A DNA stretch of 39,221 bases from Gordonia sputi NBRC 100414 (GCF_000248055.1 NZ_BAFC01000054.1:1-39221), one strand, 5' to 3'; shown: positions 25,616 to 33,328, counted from the first letter of the stretch. Made by a program: numbers and translations. Notes: a model not told the origin generated them from the letters alone.

Positions 25616-25656
25616 GTCTACCCGGAGTGAAGTCCGTCTACCGATATGCTGGCGAG
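25616..25656 (+). promoter_or_regulatory. leaderless promoter with two GTCTAC operator copies
   Basis: TATGCT at 25645-25650 matches the mycobacterial TANNNT -10 box and sits exactly 7-12 bases before the GTG at 25657, the geometry of a leaderless transcript. GTCTAC occurs at 25616-25621 and again at 25636-25641, exactly 20 bases apart and flanking the -35 position. The same hexamer, in reverse orientation as GTAGAC, occurs before the cupin gene and glnT. Autoregulation by the encoded XRE protein is the simple reading. Confidence 0.5.
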
Positions 25657-26304
25657 GTGACCGACGACGCTCTGATCCGTAACCAGTCGGGGACCGCGCG
25701 CGAACGTCCCGTCGATCAACCCGTCGAAGAACTTGAACTCGAATCGGCGATTGCGCACAACGTCCGACGTCTCCGCAGGCAGGAGGGGCTGTCGGTCGGC
25801 GACATGGCCGCCAAGGTCGGCATCTCCAAGGCGATGCTCTCCAAGATCGAGAACGCGCAGACCTCGTGCAGCCTGAGCACTTTGGCGGCGCTTGCGACCG
25901 CATTCGACGTCTCGGTGACCTCACTCTTCCGCGGCGCCGACCTCGAACGGTCCGCCGTGTTCGTCAAGGCGGGGGAGGGCTCGCAGATCGTGCGCGAGGG
26001 ATCGCGCGAGGGCCACGAATACGAGATGCTCGGCTCGCTTCGCGGCGAGCACAAGCGCCTCGAATGCCTCCTGGTGACGCTCACCGAGAAGTCGGTGACG
26101 CAGCCGCTGTTCCAGCACCCGGGCACCGAGTTCATCTTCATGCTCGACGGAACAATGGACTACGCGCACTCACGCTCGGTTTACCGACTCAGCCCCGGCG
26201 ATTCGCTGCAACTCGACGGCGAGGGCGCGCACGGGCCGGTCGAACTGGTCGAGCTCCCGATCCGGTTCCTCTCGGTCATCGCGTTCCCGGACTCGGCCAT
26301 CTGA
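25657..26304 (+). CDS. XRE-family regulator with C-terminal cupin
   Basis: A 215-residue regulator. Residues about 25-85 are an XRE/Cro helix-turn-helix (NVRRLRRQEGLSVGDMAAKVGISKAMLSKIENAQTSCSLSTLAALA). The C-terminal half is a cupin sensor domain (LFQHPGTEFIFMLDGTMDY, SPGDSLQLDGEGAHGP). This two-domain form is common in regulators of amine, amino-acid and polyamine catabolism such as PuuR. The GTG at 25657 is chosen over an ATG at 25570 because it fits a leaderless -10 box and removes a leader that would cover the promoter. It is the likely specific regulator of the upstream amine island. Confidence 0.87.
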   Translation: MTDDALIRNQSGTARERPVDQPVEELELESAIAHNVRRLRRQEGLSVGDMAAKVGISKAMLSKIENAQTSCSLSTLAALATAFDVSVTSLFRGADLERSAVFVKAGEGSQIVREGSREGHEYEMLGSLRGEHKRLECLLVTLTEKSVTQPLFQHPGTEFIFMLDGTMDYAHSRSVYRLSPGDSLQLDGEGAHGPVELVELPIRFLSVIAFPDSAI

Positions 26305-26563
26305 CCACCCCCGCCGGTCGAGCCACCCACCCGCCGGCGGAGCCTTACTCGCTGGTCGAGCCAACCCCCGCTGGTCGAGCCAACCCCCGCTGGTCGAGCC
26401 CTACTCGCTGGTCGAGCTTGTCGAGACCACCGCAGGTGATTTCGACTCGGCTGCTCGCTGCGCTCGCGGCCGGCTCAATCAGCGGAAGAGGGCCCGCTCG
26501 CCGGTCGAGCCACCCACCCGCCGGCCGAGCCAACCCCCGCTGGTCGAGCTTGTCGAGACCACC
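26305..26563. repeat. hairpin repeat array, G-form, two full units
   Basis: Full G-form units begin at 26408 and 26540; several CTGGTCGAGCC fragments lie around them. Bases 26432-26500 hold a different element (GCTGCTCGCTGCGCTCGCGG region) that looks like part of another dispersed GC-rich repeat. The last unit directly touches the stop codon of the GH16 gene on the other strand, so the array fills the whole gap between two convergent genes. Confidence 0.87.
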
Positions 26564-27421
26564 TCAGCTCGAGTAGACCCGGATCCAGTCGAGCGTCATG
26601 TACGACGGGTTCGGCGTCGTGAGGTCGGGGTCGCCGGGCCAGTTCCCGCCGACGGCGAGCGTCAGCAGGAGGTACGTCGGCTTGTTGAACACCCACTTCT
26701 TGTCGGCGCTCAACTGCGACGCCCGGTAGCTGCCCACCGTCCGCCCGTCGAGCGCGACGGTGATCGCATCCTTCGACTTCGTGACGGAGTACGTGTGGAA
26801 GTCGGTCGACAGATCGGCGATCGCACCGGAGTTGCCGAGTTGCCATGTCCCGCCTGACGTCGTCGGACCGTGCAGGTGATTCGTGTATGCCGTTGTCACA
26901 GAGGGAGTTTCGATGACGTCGATCTCACCGCTCTCGGGCCAACCCGCCGAGTAGATGTCGGTGCCCATCAGCCAGAACGCCGGCAGTAGACCCTTGCCCG
27001 CGGGAAGTTTGATCCTGGCCGACGCCGTCCCGTAGGTGAATGCCACCTTGCCCAGGGTGTTGAGGCGCGCCGACGTGATCGACGTCCCGTTGGAGCGTGC
27101 CGCGATCACCAAACGACCGTTGCCGTCGAGGTAGGAGTTCTGCCGCGAGTTGGTATAGGTCTGCCACTCGTTGTTGCCCCAGCCACCGCCGCCGGTTTCG
27201 AAGTTCCAGTTCGACGTCGACGGTGAGCTGCCTGCCGCGCCGTTGAACTCGTCTGACCACACCAAAGTGGCCGCACGAGCCGGCGCGACATGCGAGAACC
27301 CAAGGGCCGTCAACGATGCGACAAGTGTGAGTGCGATCGGACCGGTCAGGCGGCGCAGCCTTGATGTGACGCGGCGTCGTATCGAGTGGGGGAGGGTCGG
27401 CCGGGGTGGGCGTCGATTCAT
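26564..27421 (-). CDS. secreted glycoside hydrolase family 16 beta-glucanase
   Basis: A 285-residue exported enzyme. A basic N-terminus (RRRVTSRLRRL) and hydrophobic stretch lead to a signal-peptidase site after ARA at residue 50. The mature part is a GH16 jelly roll; the catalytic motif GEIDVIE is at about 165-171, with Glu166 and Glu171 as nucleophile and acid/base and Asp168 between them. Blocks LVWSDEFNG, NNEWQTYT and WPESGEIDVIE indicate the laminarinase or endo-beta-1,3-glucanase subgroup. It probably cleaves fungal or algal beta-glucan outside the cell. GAGGAG eight bases before the ATG at 27421 fixes the start. Confidence 0.92.
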   Translation of the reverse strand: MNRRPPRPTLPHSIRRRVTSRLRRLTGPIALTLVASLTALGFSHVAPARAATLVWSDEFNGAAGSSPSTSNWNFETGGGGWGNNEWQTYTNSRQNSYLDGNGRLVIAARSNGTSITSARLNTLGKVAFTYGTASARIKLPAGKGLLPAFWLMGTDIYSAGWPESGEIDVIETPSVTTAYTNHLHGPTTSGGTWQLGNSGAIADLSTDFHTYSVTKSKDAITVALDGRTVGSYRASQLSADKKWVFNKPTYLLLTLAVGGNWPGDPDLTTPNPSYMTLDWIRVYSS

Positions 27422-27697
27422 CGGGACGTTCTCCTCGTCGGTGCTATCCCCCGGTGATGACAATTCGGACACTATCGAACGATCGCCTCGTCTGCCAGCC
27501 GAACAGCGAATCCGTGTAGCAATCTGTGATGCCGCGCCTATCAACGGCATTCAGCGTCCCAGCCACCTCCCAGCCTCCAAGTGACTCAGCGATCTCCCAG
27601 CCGACGTCGAGTGCCTCGCAAGTCTCGGTTGGCATTGTCGGTGATGTCAGAGAGAGCGCTCACCGACGAGCGGTCCGCCGAAGTGAAAGAGGTAGTC

Positions 27698-27817
27698 ATG
27701 CCCATCCCGAACAACAACCAGCAGCAGCGCCAGAACCCCGCTCCGGCACAGCGTCGTCGCCGGGTGCGTCGCTTCGACTCGCGCACCCGTCGCTGGAACT
27801 GGGTGTGGGTCAACTGA
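27698..27817 (+). CDS. 39-residue basic protein, function unknown
   Basis: The ORF starts at ATG 27698 with AAAGAGG six bases upstream and encodes a Gln/Asn/Pro-rich start (MPIPNNNQQQ), a run of arginines (QRRRRVRRFDSRTRRW) and the end WNWVWVN. The charge pattern suggests binding to nucleic acid, ribosome or an acidic surface. A perfect 12-bp hairpin follows 22 bases after the stop. I do not know the family. The good ribosome-binding site and the tidy downstream hairpin are the reasons to list it. Confidence 0.6.
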   Translation: MPIPNNNQQQRQNPAPAQRRRRVRRFDSRTRRWNWVWVN

Positions 27818-27839
27818 TCGGCGCTGTTCCATCCCTTCG

Positions 27840-27870
27840 CGAGACCCCGCCTGGCCAAGGCGGGGTCTCG
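27840..27870 (+). terminator. 12-bp hairpin terminator
   Basis: CGAGACCCCGCC at 27840-27851 pairs perfectly with GGCGGGGTCTCG at 27859-27870 around a 7-base loop. It follows the small basic gene and lies just ahead of the first possible start of the AAA+ gene. No T-tract follows. Confidence 0.8.
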
Positions 27871-27874
27871 TCGC

Positions 27875-29248
27875 GTGAAAACCAGTTGCACCGCGTCGTC
27901 GACCAGTGCCAAGCTGACACGCTTGCCGCAGAAGGAGGACACCACGCCCGCAACAACATCTACGCTCGACGCGCTCGCGAGGGAGCACCCCCATGTACGA
28001 CGCGCCGTCACCGTGATCGCGCAGTTGTTCAACGATGCGCTCCCCGCAGACCCTGTGTCCATCGACACCTTCCTGACAACACATCTCTGTGCTGACCGGA
28101 ACGAACTCTTCGTGCAGGTCATGTCCATCAACCCGGCCAGTAGAATCGCCGCAGGCCTCGTTCTCGGCGACCTGATCGAAAATGATTCTCCCGCAACCGG
28201 TCCGGACGAAGACGACGCACCTCCGCGGTGGGCAGAACGCAGTGTCGGCGACGACGAGTTCTCGGTCCCCGCCGACATCTCGCTGGCCTTCACCCCCGAT
28301 AATCCGTTCGGCAGTGGACCGTTGGTGATTTCGTCGTTGCTCAGCGATGCCAACTCGAGAGCCACCATCTCGCTGTACGCACCGAATGAGCTCCGCGGCA
28401 TGGTGTCTCGTGCCGTCGTTGAGCTTCGTCGTCGTATCGATTCACGTAACCCGCTGCGCGGCAGAGTGTTATCGGTATCGGTGGTCTACAACGAGATCTC
28501 GCTGTCGGCTGCCCCCGCGCCGTCGACAACCCGCGCCGATATCGCGATCCCCGACAGCGTATGGCGCGAGGTGGATCTGAGCATCTCCGCTGTCACGTCT
28601 CGTCACGAGATCCTCACCGCGGCGGGAATGTCGACGAGTCGTGGTCTGCTGCTCGCCGGGCGTCCCGGTGTCGGTAAGACGGCGATCGCTCGGACGATCG
28701 CCGCAGAACTGCTCGGCGACTTCACCGTCGTCATCGTCGAATCCGCCGCAGTCATGGCGAAGCTCGGGTCCGTCTACGCCATGGCCGATGTCCTCGGACC
28801 GCTCGTCGTGATCCTCGACGACGTCGACCTCTACGTCCGCCGCCGCGGTGACGGCGACGACTCCGCGCTCGGTGCGCTGCTGTCGGCACTCGACGGCGCG
28901 ACGGCCCACGACCGCGTCCTGACGATCGCGACGACGAACGATCCGCGCGCCCTCGACGGCGCCGCCACGCGCGCAGCACGTTTCGACTCGGTGATCGAGC
29001 TCAATCCTCCCGATGATGCTGCAGCAGAGGCGATTCTGTCGGGAGTGCTCGCGAGAATCGGTGCCCTCGACGTCGATGTCGCACGGGTTGTGGCAGCACT
29101 GCCGCGCGATCGCAGCGGCGCTGACGTGAGCGAATTGGTCCGTCGCGCAATCCTCGTCGACGGAGCCGAACTGACCACCGCGACGCTGTTGTCGGTGATC
29201 GGTTTGCGCGCGCACGAGGCCGCACTGCCGACGGGCACCTACCTGTAG
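27875..29248 (+). CDS. AAA+ family ATPase
   Basis: Up to 457 residues. The N-terminal 220 residues are unrecognised. The C-terminal half is an AAA+ module: Walker A GRPGVGKT (about 261-268), Walker B VVILDDVD (about 311-318), sensor 1 ATTND, an arginine finger region TRAARFD and a helical lid ending near DVSELVRRAIL. This is the CDC48/FtsH/proteasomal type in general shape, so remodelling of a protein complex is expected. The start is uncertain: the GTG at 27875 is only four bases after a terminator hairpin, whereas an excellent AGAAGGAGG (27930-27938) stands five bases before an in-frame ACG at 27944. It converges with the next gene. Confidence 0.82.
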   Translation: MKTSCTASSTSAKLTRLPQKEDTTPATTSTLDALAREHPHVRRAVTVIAQLFNDALPADPVSIDTFLTTHLCADRNELFVQVMSINPASRIAAGLVLGDLIENDSPATGPDEDDAPPRWAERSVGDDEFSVPADISLAFTPDNPFGSGPLVISSLLSDANSRATISLYAPNELRGMVSRAVVELRRRIDSRNPLRGRVLSVSVVYNEISLSAAPAPSTTRADIAIPDSVWREVDLSISAVTSRHEILTAAGMSTSRGLLLAGRPGVGKTAIARTIAAELLGDFTVVIVESAAVMAKLGSVYAMADVLGPLVVILDDVDLYVRRRGDGDDSALGALLSALDGATAHDRVLTIATTNDPRALDGAATRAARFDSVIELNPPDDAAAEAILSGVLARIGALDVDVARVVAALPRDRSGADVSELVRRAILVDGAELTTATLLSVIGLRAHEAALPTGTYL

Positions 29249-29263
29249 CGCAGCGACACTCGC

Positions 29264-29755
29264 CTACCGCTGACCGTCGACGGTCAGCCGGCTTCGGCGG
29301 GGTGCACTCTCGACCGTCGGCAACTGCGTCGACACGCCGCGCAGCGCCAGCACGATGGTCCCCGTGACCGATACGTGTGCGGGCAACTCAGCGTTGAGGG
29401 TGCGGCGATGCCCCGACGTGTCGACGACCGTGATGTCGACGAGATGTGCGCCGGCGAGTTCGTTTCCGGGGAAGGCGACGTCGTCGATGGCGGTGGTGAG
29501 GGGCAATGAGGCGTCGACGTGGAGCACGGCGCGTTCTGCGGTGAGCTGCGCACTGCTGATTCGAGTGACCAGCGCGGGGAACCACACCGCCTCGGGGCAC
29601 AGCGCCTGACTGACGGGCTCACCCGACTCATCGAGGAAGAACGCGACCTTGCGCCGCAACGACTCCTCCCGGAGCGAGATGTCGTTCACGAGGATGTCGC
29701 ACCCCGAGCATCGAATAGGCAAGCGCCACTTTGTCGAATCGAACGATCTGGCCAC
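29264..29755 (-). CDS. hypothetical protein with N-terminal CxxC
   Basis: A 163-residue protein. It begins VARSFDSTKWRLPIRCSGCDI, and the CSGC pair near residue 16 with later single Cys residues could bind metal. The rest is predicted beta-rich, with repeating hydrophobic strands. There is no signal peptide or membrane helix. The GTG at 29755 is chosen because GAAAGGGG lies six bases upstream; a GTG at 29800 would add 15 residues. It converges with the AAA+ gene by 15 bases and diverges from a TetR gene. Function is not known. Confidence 0.6.
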   Translation of the reverse strand: MARSFDSTKWRLPIRCSGCDILVNDISLREESLRRKVAFFLDESGEPVSQALCPEAVWFPALVTRISSAQLTAERAVLHVDASLPLTTAIDDVAFPGNELAGAHLVDITVVDTSGHRRTLNAELPAHVSVTGTIVLALRGVSTQLPTVESAPRRSRLTVDGQR

Positions 29756-29840
29756 GGTGACCCCTTTCAGAGAGGGCAGTATGTCGAACAGTGTCACCAC
29801 TTCGGTCTACGCCCGACGCCCCGCCGACGACAGCATCCGG

Positions 29841-29880
29841 GGCGCTAAGACTTCATCAACGGCGCTAAGAGTTCGTCAAC
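29841..29880. repeat. two 20-bp direct repeats
   Basis: GGCGCTAAGACTTCATCAAC at 29841-29860 is followed directly by GGCGCTAAGAGTTCGTCAAC at 29861-29880, differing in two bases. It lies in the divergent gap between the CxxC hypothetical gene and a TetR gene. The position suits a tandem operator for the TetR protein. Confidence 0.7.
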
Positions 29881-29963
29881 GTGATGTACGCCGCTGTCCG
29901 TCGTTCGTCTGGACCCTTGCTGAATGACGTTGGGCGGGGGTATCGGCGAGTATTCTGACCTGC

Positions 29964-30611
29964 ATGGCACGTGCCCCGCTCAAACGTCGAACCTCGTCAC
30001 GGGCACGGATCCTCGAGTCGGTGGGCACCATCCTCGAGTCGGGTGTGCGCTACGCGGACGTCCCGGTCGAACGCATTCTGACGACTGCCAACGTGTCCCG
30101 ATCGACCTTCTACCAATGGTTCGACGACAAGGGCGATCTGATCGAGAACGCGGCCGAACCGTTCTTCACCGCGTTCTGGGAGGTGTCGGACCAGTGGTGG
30201 ATGCGAACTGAGCCGATGGGCCCTGACGACCTCGCCGACACCATCACCCGCATGTTCCAACTGGGGCGCGAGCACGGCCCCGTCTGGCGCGCCTTCCTCG
30301 AGACGGTCGACCGCGACGCCCGACTACGTACCGAGTTCGGCGGCTTCCTCGACCTGTACACGACGAAGATGGCAGACCGCCTTCGCCGTGACCAGATGGA
30401 CGGCCTCGCCCCTGCGGACCTAGATCCGGATCAGACGGCGCGATTCATCACCGTCACCACGCGGGGCAGCCTCCTGGACCTGGTGAACGCCCCGGAGAAA
30501 TGCGACGCCGCGTTCGCCGCGTCGCTTGCCCGCGCGTACTGGTTGGCGATGTACGGACCGGATTCTTTGGCTTGTGGTGAGGTCTCGCAGACGCAGGGCA
30601 GTTCGACGTAG
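29964..30611 (+). CDS. TetR-family transcriptional regulator
   Basis: A 215-residue regulator. The helix-turn-helix is clear: SRARILESVGTILESGVRYADVPVERILTTANVSRSTFYQWFDDKGDLIE. The larger C-terminal domain is helical and holds FLETVDRDARLRTEFGGFLD. TATTCT at 29951-29956 is a TANNNT -10 box placed 7-8 bases before the ATG, so the transcript is probably leaderless. It converges with the DszC-like gene and diverges from the CxxC protein gene; either could be its target. Confidence 0.9.
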   Translation: MARAPLKRRTSSRARILESVGTILESGVRYADVPVERILTTANVSRSTFYQWFDDKGDLIENAAEPFFTAFWEVSDQWWMRTEPMGPDDLADTITRMFQLGREHGPVWRAFLETVDRDARLRTEFGGFLDLYTTKMADRLRRDQMDGLAPADLDPDQTARFITVTTRGSLLDLVNAPEKCDAAFAASLARAYWLAMYGPDSLACGEVSQTQGSST

Positions 30612-30617
30612 CGCGAT

Positions 30618-31826
30618 TCAGAAGTAGCCGTTCGCGGGCAGCGTGGTGCCGTTGACTGCGAGATCTCCCAGCGCAATCGCCTTGTACGACGTCGGGTTGT
30701 GCAGTGTGATCGTCCTGATGTTGCGCCAGTGTCGGTCCAGATTGCATGCGCGACTGGCCGACGATGCTCCGCCGACGTCGAACAGTGCTGTGGCAGTGGG
30801 TAATGCGACGGAGTCGACGTGCACCTTCACGCGTGCGGCGGCGACGGAGGCTCGCTCGAACAGCGTGGCGTCGATCACGCCCTGACGCGCGCACTCGAAT
30901 GCGGCCTCGACGTCGCGAGCTGCGGCGAGAACAGCGGCGCGTGCCACGTGTGCAGCGGCGTCGATCTCGCCGATCGTCTTGAGCAGCACAGGGTCGTGAC
31001 GAGGCTCGTCGGCGGGCGCGTGGTCGAATGTCCGTGTGCGACCACGCACCAGCTCAATCGCATCGTCGTTCACCGACAACAGGATTCCGGTGATGAGCGC
31101 CTGTAGGAAGAGTTGCAGCAGAGGAGCGTCGTTGGCGATGCGCGGCGCACCCGGTGCAGCGAGGTCGACGATTCCGAGGATGTCGTCGGCGGTGACCACG
31201 ACATCGGTGAACTGCGTCGAACCGGTTCCGGTGCGGTGCTGTCCGATTCCGTCCCAGTCGTCGATCACCGAGACGCCCGCTCGGTCGACGGGGACGATGA
31301 GGCGTGCAAGTCGCTCTCCGCCCTGCGCGTCGTCGACCGTGGCCTGCACGGCGATGAAGTCGGCAAAAGCTGTTCCAGTGGAATAGAATTTCTCGCCGGA
31401 GAGCACCCAGCCGGTGTCGGTGGGGCGGATGGTCGTGGCGAATCTGCGAGCCCCAGCCGAACCGGCCCGCTCGCTTGTGGCATTGCCGAAGACGGCACCG
31501 TCGGCGATCAGGGCACTCCACCGATCACGGACAGGCCCGTCGGGCAGACGCTTGATCTGTTCGACGAACCAGTAGTGCGCCCGCAGGATGTGAGCCGCGA
31601 TCGGGTCGGCCCGCGCAAGGTCGACGATGAACTCGACGAGTTCGACGACATCGGCTCCGCCGCCGCCGTGTTCCGCGTCGAGAGTGAGGGCGGTGAGGCC
31701 CGCGTCGCGCAGCAGCTCGATCTGTGCGCGCGGATCCTCGCCGGCGCGTTCGCGCTCGGCCGATCCCGCTGCGATCTCCGCGAGCACTGCCGCACGGTCG
31801 GCGACGACCCTCGTTGCTGCCGTCAT
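30618..31826 (-). CDS. acyl-CoA-dehydrogenase-fold flavin monooxygenase (DszC/SfnB-like)
   Basis: A 402-residue protein with the acyl-CoA dehydrogenase fold: N-terminal helical part, a middle beta domain (GAVFGNATSERAG, GWVLSGEKFYSTGTAFADF) and a C-terminal helical domain ending with NIRTITLHNPTSYKAIALG, the tail signature of the DszC/SfnB branch. The catalytic Glu of true acyl-CoA dehydrogenases is not in place, which supports a reduced-flavin-dependent oxygenase acting on sulfur or similar compounds. Its ATG overlaps the stop of the upstream NtaA/DszA-type gene (ATGA), so the two are one operon. No flavin reductase gene is in this operon. Confidence 0.85.
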   Translation of the reverse strand: MTAATRVVADRAAVLAEIAAGSAERERAGEDPRAQIELLRDAGLTALTLDAEHGGGGADVVELVEFIVDLARADPIAAHILRAHYWFVEQIKRLPDGPVRDRWSALIADGAVFGNATSERAGSAGARRFATTIRPTDTGWVLSGEKFYSTGTAFADFIAVQATVDDAQGGERLARLIVPVDRAGVSVIDDWDGIGQHRTGTGSTQFTDVVVTADDILGIVDLAAPGAPRIANDAPLLQLFLQALITGILLSVNDDAIELVRGRTRTFDHAPADEPRHDPVLLKTIGEIDAAAHVARAAVLAAARDVEAAFECARQGVIDATLFERASVAAARVKVHVDSVALPTATALFDVGGASSASRACNLDRHWRNIRTITLHNPTSYKAIALGDLAVNGTTLPANGYF

Positions 31827-33208
31827 GCCGACACCTCTTCACGGTGTGTGATGAATGCGCCGCGGTAGCCCGCCGCGGGGTGCGTATCCGGCAGTCGGTC
31901 GCGACCGGTCAACTTCGCACGCACGGTGCCCGCTGCGTAATCACGTTGTGCCAGCCCGCGATCCCGCAGAACCGGCAGGACGTGCTCCGCGAATTCGATG
32001 TAGCTCCCCGGGATGGTCGCGTTGATGACATTCACACCGCCGACGCCCGCATCCCGCCACAACTCGAGGCGATCGGCGATCTGTTCGGGAGTTCCCACGA
32101 CTCTGCCTGAGCGGCTGCGCAATTCGGCAAGGTCGCGGACCGTCGGCTCGCGATCGGGTACCGCCTCGCGCAACCACAGCAGGGTGCTCTGCGTGCCCTG
32201 GGTCTCGATGTCTCCGATGGGCGTATCCAGATCGTAGTGGCCGAGATCGATGCCGAGTCCGCCTGCCGAGTGCGCGATGATCGTGCTGGGGTCGATGAGG
32301 TCGTCGAGCTCGCGAGCCTTGCGCGTGGCTTCCTCTTCGGTGGAGCCGATCACGAATGAAAGTCCTTGGAAGAACGTGAGATCCTGCGGATCACGCCCGG
32401 CTTCGGCAACCAGCCGTCGAGTGTCGTCGATAAGCCCCTTCGCCGCAGCGGGATTCGGCGAGACGATGAACTGTGCCTCGGCATTGCGGGCGGCGAAACG
32501 TCGGCCAGCGGGTGACGAACCCGCCTGAAAGAGAACAGGTGTGCGCTGCGGAGACGGCGCGACGAGATGCGGTCCCTCGACTCGGTACCGCTCGCCGACG
32601 TGATGGATCTTGTGCACCTTGTCGAAGTCGGCGTGCACACCGGACTCCTTGTCCTGGATGAGCGCGTCGTCGTCCCACGAGCCCTCCCACAGCTTGTAGA
32701 CGACGTCGACGTACTCCTGCGCCCAGGCGTAGCGGTCGTCGTGGCGCGTGATGCCGTCGTAGCCGAAGTTGCGCCACGCGTTGCTCGACAGGCTGGTGAC
32801 GATGTTCCACGCGACCCGCCCGCGCGAGGCGTGATCGAGTGTCGAGATCTTGCGCGCGAAGTCGAACGGATGCTCCTGCAGGATCGAACTGGTCACGGCG
32901 ATACCGAGATTCTCGGTGTGCGAAGCCAATGCAGAGGCGAGGACCAGTGGATCGTTGCTCGGAATCTGCAGTCCCGAGTCGACAAACTTCTTCCAGTCGC
33001 CCTGGTAGTCGTCGTAGAGGCCGACGACGTCGGCGGAGAAGATGAAGTCGAACTTGGCCTGCTCCAACGTCTTCGCGAGTGAGATCCAATGATCGAGGTC
33101 ATTGAAGTTCGTCTGCTGCGCCTCCGGTGCGCGCCAGGCTCCGTGCAGGATGTGCGACGTCGTATTCATCACGAACGCGGCGAATCTGAGGGGTACGGGT
33201 TGGGCCAT
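31823..33208 (-). CDS. NtaA/SnaA/DszA-type FMN-dependent monooxygenase
   Basis: A 461-residue luciferase-like enzyme. It starts VPLRFAAFVMNTTSHILHGAWR and carries the group-specific blocks FDFIFSADVVGLYDDY, SRGRVAWNIVTSLSSNAWRNFG, APSPQRTPVLFQAGSS and GTPEQIADRLELW. Members cleave C-S or C-N bonds of compounds such as dibenzothiophene sulfone, nitrilotriacetate or dimethyl sulfide, using FMNH2 from a separate reductase. The length is normal for the group. TAACGT on the minus strand, seven bases before the ATG, is a plausible leaderless -10 box. The divergent ABC transporter probably brings in the substrate. Confidence 0.9.
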   Translation of the reverse strand: MAQPVPLRFAAFVMNTTSHILHGAWRAPEAQQTNFNDLDHWISLAKTLEQAKFDFIFSADVVGLYDDYQGDWKKFVDSGLQIPSNDPLVLASALASHTENLGIAVTSSILQEHPFDFARKISTLDHASRGRVAWNIVTSLSSNAWRNFGYDGITRHDDRYAWAQEYVDVVYKLWEGSWDDDALIQDKESGVHADFDKVHKIHHVGERYRVEGPHLVAPSPQRTPVLFQAGSSPAGRRFAARNAEAQFIVSPNPAAAKGLIDDTRRLVAEAGRDPQDLTFFQGLSFVIGSTEEEATRKARELDDLIDPSTIIAHSAGGLGIDLGHYDLDTPIGDIETQGTQSTLLWLREAVPDREPTVRDLAELRSRSGRVVGTPEQIADRLELWRDAGVGGVNVINATIPGSYIEFAEHVLPVLRDRGLAQRDYAAGTVRAKLTGRDRLPDTHPAAGYRGAFITHREEVSA

Positions 33209-33328
33209 GCGCGTGACGTTACGACTGAGCCCGACGTGATGACTACTTGGAATCAGGGTGATGACAAGAAGTGACCAGCGGTGTCGTGTTTCCTACGGTT
33301 GGCCGGTCCCTGACTGAGGAGTGAACTG
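33209..33328. promoter_or_regulatory. divergent promoter region between monooxygenase and ABC transporter operons
   Basis: For the plus strand, GTGACC (33271-33276), 17 bases and TACGGT (33294-33299) form a plausible promoter that ends about 23 bases before the GTG start, with GAGGAG as ribosome-binding site. For the minus strand, TAACGT (33221-33216) fits a near-leaderless promoter. No clear palindrome was seen. Confidence 0.35.

Noticed and set aside
27526..28095. 189-residue plus-strand open frame
   Set aside because: It spans the GH16 upstream region, the small basic gene and a terminator hairpin, and has no start signal or recognisable domain.
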